This document shows positions 1-12,748 of a stretch of 64,000 nt of DNA, piece by piece (within the stretch, counting starts at the first letter, position 1; each line of letters opens with the position of its first letter). The stretch lies in assembly GCA_004154925.1 (NCBI GenBank), contig QJNS01000265.1, forward strand, positions 1-64,000. The letters run 5' to 3'. Origin of the DNA: Monosporascus cannonballus. Its lineage: Eukaryota; Ascomycota; Sordariomycetes; Xylariales. The position numbers and the translations under genes are program-made. The notes under the pieces were generated by a model. It did not search any database, was not told the origin of the DNA, and was given only the letters and a program-made list of their open reading frames with translations.

Positions 1-3000
1 TTTTTTTTTTTGCGTCTGTGGCAAGATCTCGGCTAACAATGACATTAGTGTTCTACTGTCCGTTGTCATCGCTGCTATCAGCTTGACCCAGCTCGCCCCC
101 TACTTCATTGACTTCAGCCGAGCTGCCACGGGCGCGTCCAAGTTGTTCCAGCTGATCGACCGCAAATCACACATCGATCCATTCGCGCCTGTCGGAGAGA
201 AGCCGTCTGAGGTCAGGGGCGATGTCGAGCTCGAGCACGTCACTTTTGCGTACCCCACACGGCCCGGTGTTACCGTCTTGGACGACTTCTCGCTCAAGGT
301 CCCCGCTGGCAGGGTTACTGCACTCGTAGTAAGTACCCTATTTGATTCCTGGGCTTCCAGCTCATGCTCAACTTCATCCTTCGCAGGGCCAATCCGGTTC
401 CGGCAAGAGCACTATCGTTGGCCTGATCGAGCGCTGGTACAATCCTAAGTCTGGCACCATCAAGCTCGACGGCCGCCCTATTGACCAGCTCAACCTTAAT
501 TGGCTTCGCAAGAATGTCCGTCTCGTCCAGCAGGAGCCCGTCCTGTTCCATGGCTCCGTCTTCGATAACATCAGGGACGGCTTGATTGGTACAGAGTGGG
601 AGAACGCACCCAGAGACGTACAAATGGAACGCATTCAAGAAGCTGCCAAGATAGCGTATGCCCACGACTTTATTATGGAGCTCCCAGACGGCTATGACTC
701 GCAAATCGGCCAATGCGGTGGTCTCCTGTCCGGCGGTCAGAAGCAGCGCGTCGCTATTGCTCGCAGTGTCGTGTCCCAGCCCAAAGTCCTCCTCCTCGAC
801 GAAGCCACCAGCGCTCTCGATCCCCATTCCGAGGGCATTGTGCAGCATGCGTTAGATAAGGTGTCTGAGGGCCGTACTACTATTGTCATTGCGCACAAGC
901 TGGCTACTATCCGCCGTGCTCACAACATCATCGTCATGAACAAGGGCCGTATCGTTGAGCAGGGTTCCCATGAGTCTCTAATCGCGGCCAACGGTACGTA
1001 CGCCAGACTTGTTAGAATCCAGGACCTAGCTGTTTCCGACAAGGGATCCGAGACGGTGACAGAAGAGGGCGACGTCTTAGAAGAAGCGAAGGGTGACCCC
1101 GTTGGCGTGACCAGGACACTGACTCGGTACGATACCTCGGTCCAAGAACACTTAGAGCAGCAAAAGGACCGCGACAGCTACGAAAACTACAGACAACAGG
1201 GTTTCCTGCGCGCTGTCGCCCGCCTCGTCTTTGAGACCCCGGAGCTTATCTGGGCCTACATCGTACTCGTGATCGGGTGTCTGCTGGCAGCCGCCGGCTA
1301 CCCGGGCCAGGCCCTCCTAATGGCCAATATGATGAACGTCTTTACGCTGACAGGCGCTGAGATGGAGCGAGAGGGCAACTTCTATGCTACTATGTTCATC
1401 GTCCTTGCCGCGGGCGTTCTTGTCGCCTACTTCTCCCTCGGCTATTCTACTAACACCATCGCCCAACAGATGAGCCATAGACTGCGTAAGCAGAGCCTCT
1501 GGGATATGCTCCGCCAGGACCTTCAGTTCTTTGATCGGCCGGAGAACAATACAGGCGCCCTCGCCAGCCGTGTCGACTCGAACCCGCAGTCCATCCTGGA
1601 ACTTATGGGCTTCAACATCGGTCTTATCGCCATCTGTGTCTTGAACCTGGCCGCTTGTAGCATCCTAGCCATTGCTCACGACTGGAAGCTCGGCCTCGTG
1701 GTTGTGTGCGCCGGGCTGCCACCCATGGTCGGTACCGGCTTCCTTAAGATTCGCCTTGACGCCAAGCTCGATCGCGACACTTCCAAGCGCTACTCCACAA
1801 GCGCCTCGATTGCCTCCGAGGCAATAGCCGCCATCCGCACCGTCTCGTCGCTAGCTGTCGAGGAGTCCGTGCTCGCCAAATACACCGTCGAGCTCGACCA
1901 CGCCGTCGCCGGCTCGGTCTCACCGCTCTTGATCATCATGATCTGCTTCGGCTGTACCCAGGCCATCGAGTACTGGTTCATGGCCCTCGGCTTTTGGTAT
2001 GGCTGCGATCTCCTGTCCCGCGACAAGATCAGCATGTATGCCTTCTTCGTCGCCTTCCTCGGCGTCTTCTTCTCCGGCCAGGCCGCAACCCAGCTCTTTC
2101 AATTCTCCACGAGCATCACCAAGGGTATTAACGCCGCAAACTACATCTTCTGGCTCCACGACCTGCAGCCCACTGTGCGAGAGGCCCCGGAGAACCGGGA
2201 CAACGGTCCCAGCGCTGGTGGCCCCATTGAGTTCGCCCGAGTCCGCTTCTCCTACCCATTGCGCCCCGACGCGACCGTTCTTAGGGGCGTGGATCTCACC
2301 GTTCGTTTCTCTTGATTCCCATACGCCATTCGCAAGAGGATGATAACTTACATTTGTTGCACAGATCAAGAAAGGCCAGTTTGTCGCTCTGGTGGGCGCC
2401 TCTGGCTGCGGCAAGTCCACTATGATCGCCATGCTCGAGCGCTTCTACGATCCGTCCACAGGCACAATCTCCATCGCTTCGTCTCCGCTGTCGACGCTTA
2501 ACCCCCGTCTCTACCGGCGTAATGTCGCCCTCGTCCAGCAGGAACCGACCCTCTTCCAGGGGTCCATCCGCGAAAATGTCGCCCTCGGCATCGACGACCT
2601 CACCGGCGACGTCTCCTCCACGGACGCCTCCGCCAGCTCACCCGATAGCCGGATCGAGACCGCCCTCCGCGCCGCGAACGCCTGGGACTTTGTCTGTTCC
2701 CTTCCAGAAGGCCTTAACACCCCCACCGGCTCCAACGGCACCCAGCTATCCGGCGGCCAGCGGCAACGCATCGCCATCGCGCGCGCGCTCATCCGCGACC
2801 CGCAGGTACTCCTCCTCGACGAGGCCACCAGCGCGCTCGACAGCGAAAGCGAGAAGATCGTGCAGAACGCGCTCGCCGCGGCCTCAAAGGAGGGCGACCG
2901 CGTCACCTTTGCCGTCGCCCACCGCCTGAGCACAATCAAAGACGCCGACGTCATCTGCGTCTTCTACCAGGGCCGCATCGCGGAGATGGGAACGCACGCG

Positions 3001-3060
3001 GAGCTTATTGCCAAAGGTGGTCTGTACCGCAAGATGTGCGAGGCGCAGGCTCTTGATTAG
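1..3060 (+). CDS. ABCB-type (P-glycoprotein/MDR-like) ABC transporter, 5' truncated
   Basis: Membrane exporter that couples ATP hydrolysis to efflux; this group includes fungal multidrug and peptide pumps, so the substrate cannot be read from sequence. Exons 1-328, 387-2300 and 2365-3060; introns 329-386 (GTAAGT...GCAG) and 2301-2364 (GTTCGT...ACAG), both phase 0. About 970 residues are present. The order is end of TMD1, NBD1, TMD2 (about 1210-2150), NBD2. NBD1 has Walker A GQSGSGKST at 387, LSGGQKQR near 724, LLLDEATSALD near 789 and the H-loop AHK near 895. NBD2 has GASGCGKST at 2395, LSGGQRQR near 2746, LLLDEATSALD near 2809 and AHRLSTI. All motor motifs are intact. Full family members have about 1,300 residues, so roughly 350 N-terminal residues (most of TMD1) lie left of the window. 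The frame is open to base 1, but the leading T11 run could be an assembly edge. GC-rich, with no RIP. Confidence 0.93.
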
Positions 3061-4016
3061 GAAGATGGTTTTTACCGCGCGAATTTTTTCTTCCCTTCCG
3101 ACCGTTCGGAACAACGGATAGTATCATGCCTTTGATCATATATCATAGCATTTAGATTGCTATTCAGTAAATACTGTTTTGTATATAAGTCTTCCTTAAT
3201 GGATTATACGGACCTGCTGCGGCTTAATGGCTTGCTGACGCTCAGCCTTACTAGGCGTGGGAACATACACCTGAAACTCCCGGGGCCCGGCGACGAACGC
3301 TAGGCAGTGACGACTATATCGGGATTCGGCGGTTGACTACCGTCGACGACCAAGAATGGGACAAAAGGAGAGAGAACGGCACGTAACCGCGATTCCTGCA
3401 GCGGCGACGGGACTGAGACGGGATTAACGGGTAATGGAACGATGACCCGGTTGTTGGGACATGGTTATCGTATGATGAGAACGATTCTCGCATATGGTGC
3501 GTGGTGATTGGAAGGTCACGCCTTGGCTGTAGAATGTAATGTAGGGGGGGCAGAAAAGCTGCAACGCTGCTTTGGCGATAGGAGCGACTAGCTCAACGCT
3601 TTGTTTGACATGACTCAGAGCGGCTGCAGATTTGATGATGGCTCTGATTTGATCAGTGACTTGGTGTAGGTCGTCGTCCCACTTTGGAAACAGAAATTTG
3701 TGGCCACATCGTGAAGTGTAGGCTTGCAGTGTGGCCCAGCGGCTGCGAAGTTGATTTTGAGATGTGTGACAGTTAAGCTGATCAGAAGATAAGGTAACAT
3801 AAGTGTGGGAAGTGATAATTGTCTGGCTAGAATTGAGCTGCAGGGAGCGGTGGCTAGGAAGCTCTCTATATACTGTGGGCGCGCCGGAATAAGGTTCTTC
3901 CGGGGTACTGGGAGCTTGATGACTAACATAGATACCCCTATTCCACGACAAGATATGAGTTACGCGGCCCAAAGGAAAAGGGGCTCAGGCGGCAGCTGGC
4001 AAGTGCCCATAGATCT
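3061..4016. other. 3' flank of the ABC gene; possible short minus-strand ORF
   Basis: Base composition is balanced, unlike the AT block that follows. The first about 150 bases are the likely transcript end of the ABC gene. A 182-codon minus-strand frame (3972 to 3424) is open but matches no family I recognise; its codons and low-complexity start do not argue for a gene. No tRNA or repeat was seen. The stretch ends at the LTR at 4017. Confidence 0.5.
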
Positions 4017-4367
4017 TGTGACGATTAACGTGTTTAACCAACTATTAAACCTGTCGTACGGGTTTGTGTTAGCAGAAATATCGGAGGATTCTGAGTAATA
4101 GATATAATAACTGGTCACATCTCGTAATACCAAGGGCGTCTTAAGTAACAAAGTTATATTACAAACTAGTGCTATTTAAAATATGGAAATAACGAACGTA
4201 TATATCTTAGTTTTAACTTACTAGCTTACTACCAATAAGTTAGTAATCCGGCTTACTGGCTTACCACTAGTAAGTTAGTAATCCGTTACGTAACCGGATT
4301 TATTTAGTTTTTTTGGCTGTTCCTGTTACGATTGTTCTTGGAGGCCGTAACTTGTCAAAACGTAATA
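4017..4367 (-). repeat. E1 3' LTR (U3 type a, two repeat units)
   Basis: Begins TGTGACG and ends GTAATA (CA changed to TA). Read on the plus strand it contains the conserved U5 box AACCAACTATTAAACC, then R and a U3 with two copies of the about 35-bp palindromic unit around CCAGTAAGTTGGTGATCC. Followed by the element's 3' region. Confidence 0.85.
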
Positions 4368-4389
4368 CGATTTTTTTCTTCTAAAAATC

Positions 4390-4990
4390 TTGCCTTTAAA
4401 ATTTCTTTTCTAGTAAATCCTTCGTTTTCTTAATTATACCTAATCCTATTTCTAAACGTCGTTTTCGTAAAATCGAATAACGTTATGCTTTAATTAATTT
4501 TATTTAAATAAAAGGTTTCGAAATTATGCCGTATTTGTTTTGTTTTTAGAAAAACTTTATTTATTAAATAATTAAAAATGTTTTTAGTTATAAAGAATAT
4601 ATATATCGTAACTAGTTATGTAATAAAACATGTATCCCTATTTCCATAATTAACTATTATATCGCGGAAATTTGTTACATAAAAAAAATTAATTGCCGAA
4701 AAAGTTTTATCCGAATTTTTTGCCCAGTTATTCTATATTTATCGTTAATGACAATAATACCAAATATAAGGTACCAAATTTGTTCACCGCGTTTTTTAAT
4801 CCTTAAACGAATTCGACGACCTTAAACGTCGCAAAATAAAAGCGGTAATAAAAATTTAGACTTTTAAAGATATAGATATTATTAATTAAAGTTCTATTAA
4901 TTTGTAAGTCTTGTTTTTATAAGACGTTAATTTGAACATAATCTTGGGGTCTGTCGTTATTAATAAAAATTCCGTAATAGAAATTATGCG
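4390..4990 (+). pseudogene. Conserved antisense ORF relic of chromovirus E1
   Basis: Between the E1 chromodomain and its 3' LTR, the strand opposite gag-pol carries a decayed frame. Readable blocks are KRRFRKIE, then GFEIMPYL, then YKEYIYRN; these recur in the same order at the same place in E2, E5, E6 and E7. Several stops are TAA/TAG that could derive from CAA/CAG. Function unknown; no match to any family I recognise. Broken and surely inactive here. Confidence 0.5.
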
Positions 4991-5055
4991 TTTATAAGAT
5001 TTTTTGCAGGCTTTTAGCTATTTTCGAAATCCGGATATTTTTTCTATTTAATTAA

Positions 5056-5427
5056 TGTTATGACCCAACCCAAGATCGGGCCACAAAGACGGTCGGACCC
5101 ACACAAAGGGTCACGTGATTTGGATCTCTCTTGGCGTCAAGATCAAAGTGAATCCATACAGAACCAACCAAATCCAATGGCATTGGATCTGTGACGATGT
5201 CGAGATCCAATGAAGATCCAATTCAGCCTATGAAGATATATACGCTCATTATTTCCATAGTTTAGATAGCTTCAGCTTGCAATACAACATCGTTACCCAA
5301 GGCACCCTTGGAATTACGAGACGTGACACGATTATTGTATCTATTGCTCAGATTCCCACGATACTCCTGCCAACATAAACCCGTACGACTAATGTTTAAT
5401 AGTTGGTTAAACCCCCTAGCCGTCACA
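5056..5427 (+). repeat. Solo chromovirus LTR, U3 type b, target duplication ATTAA
   Basis: Starts TGTTATGACCC, ends CCGTCACA, 372 bp, flanked by ATTAA at 5051-5055 and 5428-5432. Little mutated compared with its host, so it landed after E1 decayed. It carries CACGTG near its start, then repeated GATCCAA-type words, then a TATATA box (near 5241) and the R-U5 region. It splits the E1 chromodomain frame between YLI and the lysine that follows. Confidence 0.93.
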
Positions 5428-8400
5428 ATTAAGTACTGGATAAGTCCGTTTTCTTTTCGTATATCAAAAGTTTTCTCCATTTCGTATGTAATTTCGTTTT
5501 TTATTTTTAAATTATCTTGTCCTATTCAGATCTTAATAATATTTCTTGTTAACTTAAGTAAGGAAATATAAAAACGAAATAAATTTTAAGTTTCAATAAA
5601 GGTTTTAATTAATAAATGCTTTCTAAAATCCTTTTAGCGATTTTATATAAACCGATATATTTTAAATCGAGCTCTCTGCTAAGGCTTTTATTCAACTATT
5701 TTTATAACGAAATTAACCATTTTTTTTCCTTTAGAAAATTAGGTTTTTTACCTTTTTTTGTTATAAGATTTGCTTATTTAGTTACGTACGAATTTTAACT
5801 TTGTTTTTATCTTTTAGTATAGTTATTTAAGTTATTTTAACGTAAATATCGTTTTGACGTTAATAAGTTCGTTGTACGCGTTTCGGTACATATTAGATAT
5901 AAAATTAAAGTTTGTGTTTATTAAAATTATTTTAATATTTTTATAATAACTAATGTTATACGTTAATTAAGCAATAAATAATTTCTTAACTTAGTTGTAT
6001 AATTTATATTCAATACAATATTTTAAATATATTATTGATATTTGATTTGAACCTTTTATTTGTTAGTATAGTTAACGTTTTACCTCTGCTAGATAATTTA
6101 TAATTTAAATCGATTTATATTTTATAGTTTTATCAAAGCTTTAAAATAAATGTAATTTCTTTATCCGAAATAATTTTGTATAATAATCTATATAGATTAA
6201 AAATAAGCTTGAAAAAGATATACCCTATTTATTCGAAATTGGTATTCTTTTTAATAAGTTAAAAAAATAGGAGGACTTTGTAAATTTATTGATAATTATG
6301 AAAGTACTATCGTCATATATTCTTATTGTTAAATATTCGGATAAAATATTTTACATATAAAATATATAATAATTAAATTTTATAGATCTTCTGAAACCGG
6401 TACTAATTATAGCTTTCTATAAGGTTAATATTATTATATATTAGTTTTGTTACAAAAGTTATATTATTGTCGTACATTTTAAATTATTATTTTTATTTTT
6501 AGAAAATACTAAAAATGTTAGAACCGTTTTAAAGCTTTATCAATTTTTAAATATTTATATAATTAATATTTATATATATTACAAATTAATTTTTTAATGT
6601 TGTTTTGAAATCTGTAGCTCATTTATTTTCGAATTTGTTTAATAAGTTATCGTTATATTGTTTAATTTCCTTAGTATATATTGTATAATATTGCCCGTAT
6701 TATTACAATTTGATATGGGCGTATCTATTCTTTGGAGTTATTTTTGAAAATGATATATGTAATTTTGACTAAATTTTTAAGGTGTAATTGCCTCCTTAGT
6801 ATATCCGTTTTGCTATTTTTTTGAATCTTTTTATGAATAATGCCAAAATCGAAATTCATTATTTTTACGTATCATAATTATCATTCCGTAAATTTTTTGG
6901 TCCTAATAAAACGGGTAAAAATTTAATAGTCGATATAAATCTTATTTTAATAAAAATATCTTATAAGAAAATATTGAAAGTTTTTAAAAATTATAATAAT
7001 AGCCATAAATTTCGTATTTTGAATAACGTAATGAAGTTTCGTTCCTTTTAACTTATATAAACAAATGCGATGAGATATAATTTACGTTAATTATTTCGTA
7101 ATCTGATCACCGTATTTATAATCTAATTCGAAATATCGGTTTTTAATTTAACTAGGTGTAATACATCGTCTATAATTAATATTAATTCACTAATAATTAT
7201 ATCTTTAATTTTCTTAAACGCCTTTTTCGTTTACAACTTTTGCTTAAATTCTTTTTAATAAGATTAATTAAGGGAACAACAATTTTATTACAATTTCGTA
7301 TAAATTTTCTATAATAATTAATAAATCCAAAAAAATCCTTATGCTTTTTTAATTATTAATGACATTTATTATCTCGCAGCTGTAACGACCTTTTTAAGGT
7401 GTATTTTGATATATTTTGGAGTAACAATATATTCCAGATATTTTAATTCGTATTTATAAAATTCATTTTTTTTACATTAATTCACAATTTAGGGTTTTAT
7501 AAAGTTAAAACATTTTTATACACGTATCTTGCATATGCTTTTTTCGATTCCGAATAAATAAGACTATTGTCAAGCTAATATATGACAATAACGTTAAAGC
7601 ATTTTCGTAATATATAATTTATTCTTTATGCAAAGGTTGCTAGTACGTTCGCAAATTCTATTAATGTAACCAAATATTTGAATAATCCGTATTTCGTTCT
7701 AAAAATTATTTTTCATTTACATTTTTTCTTATTTTAATAACTTTATATATATTTTTGAAACGAAGTATTATAAATTCCAATTTGTAATTCTTTTTATGTA
7801 TAAAAAACATAAGGTACTTTGTAGATAATTTCGAAAATAGAGTTTTTTTTATAACGGATTTTTTGAGTATCTTCTAAAAACGCGTAATTCGTTTCCGTTA
7901 AGGTTATAAACCAGGTAAAATTTCGTAAATAAAACGTTTTTCAAAATGTATTTCGTAATTTTATTGATTATATTTTAATAATATTATATTAAGTTTTTTT
8001 CTAAAAAGCTATTTATATTCACACTATTTTAATAACCTCTTAATTAAATTCTTTAATTTTTAAATCATTACCTCAAATCGTTTTTTCATTGCTTAAATTC
8101 TACTTTATTAGTAATAATAATACGCTATTCTTTTAATAACCGTTTTTTATATTTTATTTTTTAAGTAATAAAATATCTGTTATATCTTCACACTCATATT
8201 CGCGGTTGATTCTGATCGAATATTAAAAATTTAATTTCTTTTTTTATCTGTAGACGGCATATAAGGCGAAGTTTATCTAATTAATCCTTCCGTTAATTAA
8301 AATTTCGCATCAATATATTTATAGTAATTTTAAAATCATATCATAATTCTCAAGCTATATTTAAAGCCTTTTCTAAAAGTTTCTTTTAATTTCTTGTAAT

Positions 8401-10283
8401 TCCGTTATTTTACGGGTTTTTTACATAAAATCTTCTTCTTTTAAATTTTTTCGAATTTGTTAAGCTTGATTTATATGTTTTTATACGATATATTAAGTTA
8501 TTACATATATCGCTTCTGTTGGCTTATTTATTCTTTAAGTTATATTAATTTCTTTTGTTTGGGTTATAATTATTTACTTTATTAGATAAATTATTTTTTC
8601 TTCTAACACATAATTTCTTATTAAGCTATTTATAATCTATTATTTTTAATTAAGTTTCTAAGTAAACTATCGGATATTTTCTTTTAATATTTATCTATTT
8701 TTGGAATTTATAATAACCTTTTAGCAATATATTTTCGCAATATATTAAATTGAGTCTTTTAAACTATAATAATTATATTAATTATAACGGTAAAATGGGT
8801 TTCTTATATCTATTATTTTTTGATCAACCTTATAAAGGTATTCGCATTTCTATATTATCATGTATTTACTTTGTTATTTTCGCCTTAATTAGAAAAATTA
8901 AATCGTTCTTTATATATACGTATAATACGTTAATAAATAACTTTTCCCATTCGTTATATGTTGAGCCTTTTCGTCGTTTATAATATACGGCGCATATTCT
9001 GCTATATTAATTAATGATTTCTGGATAAATATTCTTTATTTATTTTTGAAGTTCTTTTAATTATTTTTCAGGCGTATTAGTATTTTCTTAACATTTTTAA
9101 GCCAATTTCTTAATTTTTCGTATTCCGTATCAAACCTCTTATCGTAATGTCCTTATTTCGTACTAGGTTCGGATTATGTTAATATTCTTTGTCGTTTTTT
9201 TTAATTTTTCTTAATTTATTTTTTACATACGAATATTTCATTGTTTTAAGGAAGTTGTTTTAAATTAAAACTATTTATAAGCCTTGTTCTCTTTTTTATA
9301 ATTATAATATTTGATCTCGCTTTAATTTTTTTCTATGTAATCTTAAATCTTTTCCGCCGCAGAAGTTTATACAATATATTATTATATCATAAAACATTGA
9401 TATTAAATAGAAATTTATTATCGTATTTACTGTTAACGTGTTTGGTAGGTTAAATATATTATCGGTTATTGGTCTTCATTTTTATATCTATAGAATTTAA
9501 TAAACATGTAAATTAATTTATTTTTAAAAACCTTTATTAAACCTTTTTCTCTGAGCTGTCGAAAAACTTAGTTATTAATGCTTTTTATTCTTAATTCAGT
9601 TTTAATGCTAATTAAATAAGCGTATAGCTATAACCAAATATCGATCTTTATCTTTTTATTTATTATTCTAAAAGCTTTAATTTATATCTATTCGAATTAT
9701 ACGTAATCGTTATATATTTATAACATTTTACGGGTTCGTTTTTCTATTAATAAAATAAAATTGTTTTTAATACAAATTTGAATTAAATAACCACAGTTTT
9801 GATAAATCGTCCGATTAAAAGATTTATTTGTAAAATAAATACAGTAAAGCGAATAGAAAAATAGTTAACATACGTTCGATGTTATATAAAAAATAATTAC
9901 AATTTCATCGAAATATTATTGAGCAATTTAACCTTAAAAAACTTTAAAACCTTTTTTAATTCCTTAGTAAAGTTTAACTAAATAACTTGATTTATTTTAG
10001 AAATCTTTCGATATTCGAAGCTTTGCCTTTACCTTCGAATTTTTCGTATACTGTTTAAAACGATACGGTAAGGCTATTATTTTTCCCTTTAAAGTAAGTA
10101 TAACGTTTATTTAAAAGGTCTAATCGTTAAAGGACTTTTTTCTAATTAAACAAAATTATTATTATTTTTCGTTTAAACTTAAATTTTCTTTGAGGTTTTT
10201 GTAAATTAACTATTAATTATTAAATATAATATCGATAACATCACTTAAAATTTAACATTATTACTAAACAAAATCTTATAACG

Positions 10284-10636
10284 TATAACAATTAACGAAT
10301 TAAACTAATTATTAAACTTAAGTTGTACGAGTTTATATTAACAAAAATATCGTAAAATTTTATTGAATAAACACAGTAAATAATTTCGTTTCGCAATACG
10401 AAAAACATTTTATGCAACGAAATTATATTGCAAACTAATAAAATTTAAAATATGGAAATAACGAACGTATATATCTTGGTTTTGGCTTACTAACTTACTA
10501 CTAGTAAATTGGTGATCCGGCTTACTAGTTTACCACCAGTGAGTTGATGATCCGCTACGTGACCTAACCCATTTGGTTTTCTTAGCTGTTCTTGTTACGA
10601 CCGTTCTTGAAGGCCGTGGCCTGTTAGGATGTAACA
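10284..10636 (-). repeat. E1 5' LTR (U3 type a)
   Basis: Begins TATAACA (mutated TGTGACG) and ends GTAACA. Same two-unit U3 as the partner LTR. The U5 half is strongly C-to-T altered while the U3 half keeps near-original GC words such as CCACCAGTGAGTTG. Confidence 0.85.
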
Positions 10637-11373
10637 GATCCAATGTTCCCCTAACTTCTTGAATTAGAACTTTTCCATTTTTGAACCCACCTCTTTTTAT
10701 TAGTACTCTTTAAAAACCTAACCTATATATCGTTTTTAATACTTAGATTTAATATACAATCTATTTATAAATACTATATTAAGCGGATCTTTAAAAAGAT
10801 TAAAATGAAGGTTTAATAAGATCATAGTTAATAAATTTAATATGATTAAAGGTACTATAGCTCAGCGAAAGAAACATGCCGGATTTTAGGCTATAATGAA
10901 TTAACATAAATAAATTTTTAGCCTTTTATAAAAAAGCGAATTTAGAAAATAAGTGTTTAAAAAAGAACGTCGTTTAATTTCTAAATAATTTAAATGAGCT
11001 ATTTATTAATTAAATATATAAATTAGTTTTTTATTTAATTTTTAAATTAGGTTAAATATTTTATTTAATATTAAATTTTATACTATAATAAATATTAAAA
11101 GTTTATTCGGAATGTTACGTTTATAACTTAATGTTTTTTTAATAAAATTTCAATATTTTAATAGAATTAAACAATTATAGTTTATGTTTTATTTAAATCT
11201 GAAAAAACAAATACAAGACAAAAAAAGTGAAAAGAAATAGAGAAATTGAAAGATTAAACAAATAAAATAACTAGAACGTTGAAGAATAGAACATGTTGGT
11301 TTATTAATAATATTTTACTGAAATATACTTTTTTAAAAGAAATATTCGAATATATAATTTAAAAAACGATAAT
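10637..11373. other. AT-rich relic sequence, unassigned
   Basis: Saturated AT-rich DNA with no convincing frame on either strand. Probably an old repeat destroyed by RIP that served as the target of E1 (GATCC at 10637). I could not align it by eye to any other repeat in the window. Confidence 0.4.
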
Positions 11374-11523
11374 TGTTACGGCACTAGCAAAGCGGCTTAT
11401 TTAAGCCGCCGTTTCGCTATATGTAAGCAAGCGCTACGGGCTTGCTAGATAGCTCTCTTCTTTCATCCTCGTGCAATAACAGAATATCTTCCAGAAACCC
11501 AAGAGACATACAACGCCGTGTCA
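11374..11523 (+). repeat. Short 150-bp TG...CA element, target duplication ATAAT
   Basis: Starts TGTTACGGC and ends GCCGTGTCA, so the ends are inverted copies of about 8 bp. Flanked by ATAAT at 11369-11373 and 11524-11528. GC-rich relative to its surroundings, no ORF. Either a solo LTR of a small-LTR retrotransposon or a TRIM-like non-autonomous element. Confidence 0.8.
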
Positions 11524-12067
11524 ATAATCGAAATTATTATAGTAATTAAATCATGTTATATTGTTATAATATTTTAATAAATTGTTCGAAAAAACTATTT
11601 TTTATAATATAAATGAAAATAATCTTTTTAAAAATTTCGAATAATTTGAAAATATTAATAAATTAATAAATCTTGTTGCTATATTTATATATTATATATA
11701 GTATAGACGATTTTATTGTTAAATATAAAATTTTAAATTTATATATACTTTTATATCTGTTTTATATTATATAACTATGTACTATTAGAATATTTATTAC
11801 GTTAAGGATAATATTATCACATTGAAATCTTAATTTCTTTTTTATATTCTATTTTTTAAAAAAATATCGTTATTATTATTATTTTTATTATTTCTGTTGA
11901 CAATTTCAATTCTATTAATAACTAACGCTTTTTGAAATTTATTGCAAAATTTTACAAAAAAGCTTTTAACGTTCGATATACTTATATAAGCTTTAAAGTA
12001 AGAGAGGAGTTTTTTTAATTTGAATAACTTTTATCAACTTTGAAAATAATTAAAAAAATTCCCGCGC
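11524..12067. other. AT-rich relic sequence, unassigned
   Basis: Continuation of the same decayed AT-rich background, including simple ATT-rich runs near 11870-11895. No gene or recognisable repeat seen. Confidence 0.4.
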
Positions 12068-12189
12068 TGTCACGGTACTAAGTGACACTTCGTAGGTATA
12101 TAGGGCAAAACAAGACGATCAGTGCTCGAGCTGACAACGTTCCACTTTTAGTGGTGTAATGGCTACGCCCTTGTTCTCGTGTCGTAACA
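12068..12189 (+). repeat. Short 122-bp TG...CA element, copy 1
   Basis: Starts TGTCACGG and ends GTCGTAACA. Left flank CGCGC (12063-12067) and right flank TGTGC (12190-12194) fit a 5-bp target duplication after two C-to-T changes. A second copy is at 18656-18779; they share the core around GTAGGTATATAGGGCA and CTTTTAGTG. Probably a solo LTR of an element not otherwise present. Confidence 0.75.
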
Positions 12190-12748
12190 TGTGCCCTTAA
12201 ATTCAAAAATTAATAATATTTTATTAACTTTGTAACAATCATTTTATTACAATGTAATATGCCATTGAAGGTATTTAGCTATAATCTAATCTAGTTCACT
12301 TATATATACGTTATCTCTTTCCATGGCTCAGTGGTCGTGAGCTTGGAGAATGTCTCGTTTCGCTTATTGCTTGGCCTGGGTAACCAACAGCATGCAAGAG
12401 GCAGCTGGTTCGAATCCAGCTTGAAACGAGGTGTTCTGGGCCGCCAACTCAGTGCACGAACCATTTGGGAATTTCGGCTTCTTTCCGTGTCGGCGATAAT
12501 TGGAGCTGCTTGAGGGCGCTATGGAACCAATCAGAACTATTGTGTACGTAATTGATTTGTTACCGTGTTGCTACGACACCTATACGGTTTTTTGTCCCGG
12601 CCGCCTATGGGTACGGTTATTCGGAGGTGCTTTCCGGTTGCATCGTATAATTGGACGCATATATATAGTGGAAGCAGGTTAGCTGTTATAAAGCTATATA
12701 CCTTGATTGTACATTGTATCTTGCAAAAAAATATACGTTACCTTAGCT
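12190..12748. other. GC-balanced segment with tRNA-like A and B boxes
   Basis: Contains TGGCTCAGTGG (12324-12334, A-box-like), a D-stem-like GCTC/GAGC pair, and GGTTCGAATCC (12407-12417, a perfect B box in a 5-bp T-stem). Box spacing is about 40 nt too long for a plain tRNA, the acceptor stem pairs at only 5 of 7 positions, and no anticodon stem forms. A separate 8-bp inverted pair CTCGTTTC/GAAACGAG (12353-12360, 12423-12430) spans the T-arm. A short A run follows near 12726. Could be a tRNA-derived SINE or a tRNA pseudogene; no functional tRNA is claimed. Short ORFs here are not convincing. Confidence 0.35.

Larger units (their letters stand above)
4017..10636 (-). mobile_element. E1: degenerate Ty3/gypsy chromovirus, nearly complete
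   Basis: Minus-strand LTR retrotransposon. Terminal LTRs at 4017-4367 and 10284-10636 are flanked by GATCT (4012-4016) and GATCC (10637-10641), a 5-bp target duplication differing by one C-to-T change. The interior is heavily AT-rich and no frame survives. Relics on the minus strand include an RT catalytic box read as Y-stop-L-D-N near 7550-7590 and a chromodomain near 5490-4990. A solo LTR (5056-5427) sits inside the chromodomain. Without it the element is about 6.2 kb. Its 3' LTR lies about 950 bp downstream of the ABC gene stop and marks the start of the AT-rich block. Confidence 0.88.

Noticed and set aside
342..448. Alternative start and extra frames around the first ABC intron
   Set aside because: Translations of intron 329-386 and its edges; the spliced frame restores the Walker A motif exactly.
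1..3060. ABC transporter as part of a secondary-metabolite cluster
   Set aside because: No synthase, tailoring enzyme or regulator is visible beside it; one transporter is not evidence.
3424..3972. 182-codon minus-strand frame as a host gene
   Set aside because: No recognisable domain, no intron signals examined to fit, and it overlaps another open frame; left as a note in the flank entry.
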